Source: Brevibacillus choshinensis (GTDB taxonomy: Bacteria > Bacillota > Bacilli > Brevibacillales > Brevibacillaceae). Taken from it: a stretch of DNA of 64,000 nucleotides. The first letter of the stretch is position 1; every line of letters starts with the position of its first letter. Shown here piece by piece: positions 62,184 through 64,000 of the stretch. The notes below the pieces were generated by a model. That model was not told where the DNA came from and made no database searches. It saw nothing but the letters and a program-made list of their open reading frames with translations. The stretch covers positions 1,303,114 to 1,367,113 of the forward strand of contig NZ_LJJB01000010.1 in NCBI RefSeq assembly GCF_001420695.1, in the 5' to 3' direction. A program made the translations under genes and the position numbers.

Positions 62184-63077
62184 TTGATTGCATTATTTGA
62201 GGCCATAGATGAGTTTGTCACCTATCTAAAGATCGAGGTTAATCGAAGCAAGGAAACCTATACAGGGTATCACAAGGATCTTTCGCAGTTTCACCGGTTC
62301 TACCTAGAGCGATGGATAGTAAAACCCTTCGTCGATGAAATTGACCCTTTTCATTTGCGCTCGTATCTACGGTACGTCGCCGAGGAAAAGCAATATAAGA
62401 CGAACAGCATCATCCGTACTGTAGCAACCTTTCGATCTTTTTTCCGTTTCCTCGAGCGAGAAGAGTACATCAGCAAAAATCCTAGTCTGAAAATCGATGC
62501 CCCCAAAAAACCGGAAAGTATTCCTCGGTTTCTCTCTAAAGAAGAAATTGAACGCATTTTGTCCGCCATTTCACAAGACCAGGACAAAGGAAAACGGAAT
62601 TATTCCATGATCCAAGCATTACGCTATACAGGACTAAGGGTATCCGAACTAGCCAATCTGAAAATAAATGATGTGAATCTTGAAGAGGCGGCAATTACGG
62701 TATGGCATGGGAAAGGAGACAAATACAGGATCATTCCCTTACATCCAGATTTGGCACCGATATTACAAGAATACCTGGATCATGTAAGGCCAAAGAGTAA
62801 CGACCCCCACTTCTTTGTAACCAAAAAAACCGAAACAAAAATCACTACCGGTTACATACGTGTGATTTTACACAAAGCGACTCTGGATGCAGGTATCACA
62901 AAAAAGGTTACACCTCACGTTTTACGACATTCATTTGCAACCTCTCTTTACAAGGACCATGGAGTGGATTTGTTAAGGATCGGTAAACTACTTGGGCATG
63001 CTTCCCCTCGGGCAACATCCATCTATACACATACAACGCCAGAGCACTTACGCGAAGCATTAGAGAAACTTTCTTAA
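62184..63077 (+). CDS. Tyrosine recombinase, XerC/XerD-like
   Basis: A 297-residue site-specific recombinase. All catalytic residues are present: R152 (GLRVSEL), K177 (HGKGDKYR), H245 and R248 (PHVLRH), H272 (LGHAS) and Y281 (SIYTH). An N-terminal SAM-like core-binding domain covers 5-95. The TTG start at 62184 follows AAAGGAG. Chromosomal xerC/xerD genes are usually elsewhere and in other contexts. Its pairing with a DNA-binding protein gene 21 nt downstream suggests a self-contained mobile or switching unit. Which site it acts on is unknown. Confidence 0.9.
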   Translation: MIALFEAIDEFVTYLKIEVNRSKETYTGYHKDLSQFHRFYLERWIVKPFVDEIDPFHLRSYLRYVAEEKQYKTNSIIRTVATFRSFFRFLEREEYISKNPSLKIDAPKKPESIPRFLSKEEIERILSAISQDQDKGKRNYSMIQALRYTGLRVSELANLKINDVNLEEAAITVWHGKGDKYRIIPLHPDLAPILQEYLDHVRPKSNDPHFFVTKKTETKITTGYIRVILHKATLDAGITKKVTPHVLRHSFATSLYKDHGVDLLRIGKLLGHASPRATSIYTHTTPEHLREALEKLS

Positions 63078-63098
63078 CGGAACAGGGAGGGATTCATT

Positions 63099-63743
63099 GT
63101 GGAATCAAACGATCGTGTTGAAGTAATCAGCGATCTATTTCGTGAAGGACATTCTGCAGAGGAAATCGCAGATCTTCTCGGATACAAGGGTAAAGGTGGC
63201 GTCAGTGGTTACATGAGACGTCACGGGTATCGCTGGGACTGGGGAACAAAAAATTATGTTAGGGATCCGCTTATGAAAATATCTGACTCGTCAATTTCTA
63301 TGAATCCAGTACTTGCAATAAACAAACAACAAACACCAGAAACTAATTCCAATATACAAGTACATGAGCAGGATACAGTAGTCTCTTCCCAGCAAGAAGA
63401 AACAATTTATGAATTGCAAGATGCAAGTCAATTTCATCAAACAAACAATCTAATCGCATTGCCAATCAGAGATTTCCCAAAGAAAGAAGATGTTTTACCA
63501 ATTGAGTTAATCCAGAACCTAAAAGAGATTCTTCAGCATAAAGACAAACTAATGATGATGGTTACGGATCAGCCAAAGGATCTTTATATGAAGCGATATA
63601 AGGGACCCGCGATAACGAAAACGGTGCAAATTCAGGCACAGTTATCAGAAAGACTGACGGGATTCGTGAACAATACCGGTTATACGGTGAAAGATGTCAT
63701 GAATAAGGCCGTAGAGGATTTTTTGCAGAGGTATGGTGGTTAA
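63099..63743 (+). CDS. Small DNA-binding protein paired with the recombinase
   Basis: A 214-residue protein with no recognised full-length family. The N-terminus is an HTH-like module (VEVISDLFREGHSAEEIADL, LGYKGKGGVSGYMRRHGYRW), and the C-terminus (TVQIQAQLSERLTGFVNNTG, YTVKDVMNKAVEDFLQRY) has the length and pattern of a ribbon-helix-helix DNA-binding unit. The Gln/Asp-rich middle looks disordered. The GTG start follows GGGAGGG. It lies 21 nt after the recombinase gene, so the two are probably co-expressed, the second acting as a regulator or accessory factor. This pairing is inferred. Confidence 0.72.
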   Translation: MESNDRVEVISDLFREGHSAEEIADLLGYKGKGGVSGYMRRHGYRWDWGTKNYVRDPLMKISDSSISMNPVLAINKQQTPETNSNIQVHEQDTVVSSQQEETIYELQDASQFHQTNNLIALPIRDFPKKEDVLPIELIQNLKEILQHKDKLMMMVTDQPKDLYMKRYKGPAITKTVQIQAQLSERLTGFVNNTGYTVKDVMNKAVEDFLQRYGG

Positions 63744-63769
63744 GAGCCCTAATTGGGCTCTTTTTTTCT
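63742..63769 (+). terminator. Terminator of the recombinase unit
   Basis: AGAGCCC pairs with GGGCTCT around TAATT, followed by seven T, directly after the stop at 63743. Confidence 0.9.
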
Positions 63770-63811
63770 GTGCAAGTGAGGTGAACGTCAGGGAATTATT
63801 GTAGGAATATC

Positions 63812-63848
63812 AGACAAAAAGAAAAGCCTACCTCTTTCGAGATAGACT
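63812..63848 (-). terminator. Terminator of the partial right-edge gene
   Basis: AGTCTATCTC (63848-63839) pairs with GAGGTAGGCT (63834-63825) around GAAA, followed by TTTTCTTTTTG on minus. Confidence 0.8.
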
Positions 63849-63883
63849 AGCTCGCGTCTTTCGAATGTGAAAGAAGTAGTAAT

Positions 63884-64000
63884 TTAACATTTCTTAATTC
63901 TAATTTGACCATCAACAATTTCTATACCGTCAGTTTTGCTAGTGATAACCAAGACATTTGATTCTGTTTTCTCCGTGATTAGATTTTCTTCGTCAACAAG
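63884..64000 (-). CDS. C-terminal end of a gene cut by the window edge
   Basis: Thirty-eight codons are visible, reading LVDEENLITEKTESNVLVIT and SKTDGIEIVDGQIRIKKC before TAA. No family is recognised from this stub. The good terminator just downstream supports a real gene end. Confidence 0.6.
   Translation of the reverse strand, partial: LVDEENLITEKTESNVLVITSKTDGIEIVDGQIRIKKC

Noticed and set aside
1-64000. tRNA or rRNA genes
   Set aside because: No cloverleaf-like or rRNA-like sequence was noticed in the gaps; a covariance search was not possible.

Overview
The window comes from a motile, competent, S-layer-bearing, endospore-former-type member of the Bacillota, most likely a Brevibacillus (Paenibacillaceae). 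The gene order hpf / flagellar late genes / csrA-fliW / flgKLMN / comF / degSU matches the Bacillus subtilis yvy region. The three SLAP-family S-layer assembly proteins, the SLH-anchored subtilase and the S-box upstream of metK fit a Brevibacillus/Paenibacillus genome. This identification is inference from gene content; no 16S or other marker gene is present.

Layout. 1-5.6 kb: 5' end of hpf, an HD-GYP c-di-GMP phosphodiesterase, a cold shock protein, a polar amino acid importer without its ATPase, a cluster of DnaA boxes, and a motAB stator pair. 5.4-8.3 kb: yjfB and the flaG-fliD-fliS-fliT filament cap/chaperone operon. 8.35-20.7 kb: a 13-gene operon for a legionaminic-acid-type nonulosonate with extra tailoring enzymes and a Maf flagellin glycosyltransferase. 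20.8-28.3 kb: flagellin, flagellin lysine methylase FliB, then csrA, fliW, yviE, flgL, flgK, flgN, flgM and yvyF. 28.3-36.1 kb: comFC, comFA, degU, degS, a polysaccharide deacetylase and metK under a SAM-I riboswitch. 36.1-50.2 kb: a cell-surface region with two subtilases, three SLAP proteins and two large secreted proteins behind a c-di-GMP-I riboswitch. 51-55 kb: a chemoreceptor and a decayed stretch of gene remnants. 55.4-61.8 kb: one 2.1-kilo-residue secreted repeat protein. 62-64 kb: an intact tyrosine recombinase, a small DNA-binding protein and the 3' end of another gene.

How it fits together. Five sites matching the sigma-D (FliA) consensus, all with a 16-nt spacer, precede hag, the glycosylation operon, flaG-fliD, flgM and yjfB. 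FlgM (anti-sigma-D), CsrA/FliW and a CsrA-type hairpin in the hag leader supply the flagellin homeostasis circuit known from B. subtilis. Flagellin is predicted to be both glycosylated (Maf plus Leg genes) and lysine-methylated (FliB). c-di-GMP appears twice: a predicted HD-GYP phosphodiesterase next to the motility genes, and a riboswitch reading toward two secreted adhesin-like proteins. This suggests an opposing motile/sessile switch.

The most noteworthy items are the riboswitch-surface protein unit, the tailored legionaminic locus, the nine near-identical 279-bp repeats of the giant protein beside a tyrosine recombinase, the DnaA-box cluster, and the truncated subtilase duplicate fused to an unrelated 3' end.
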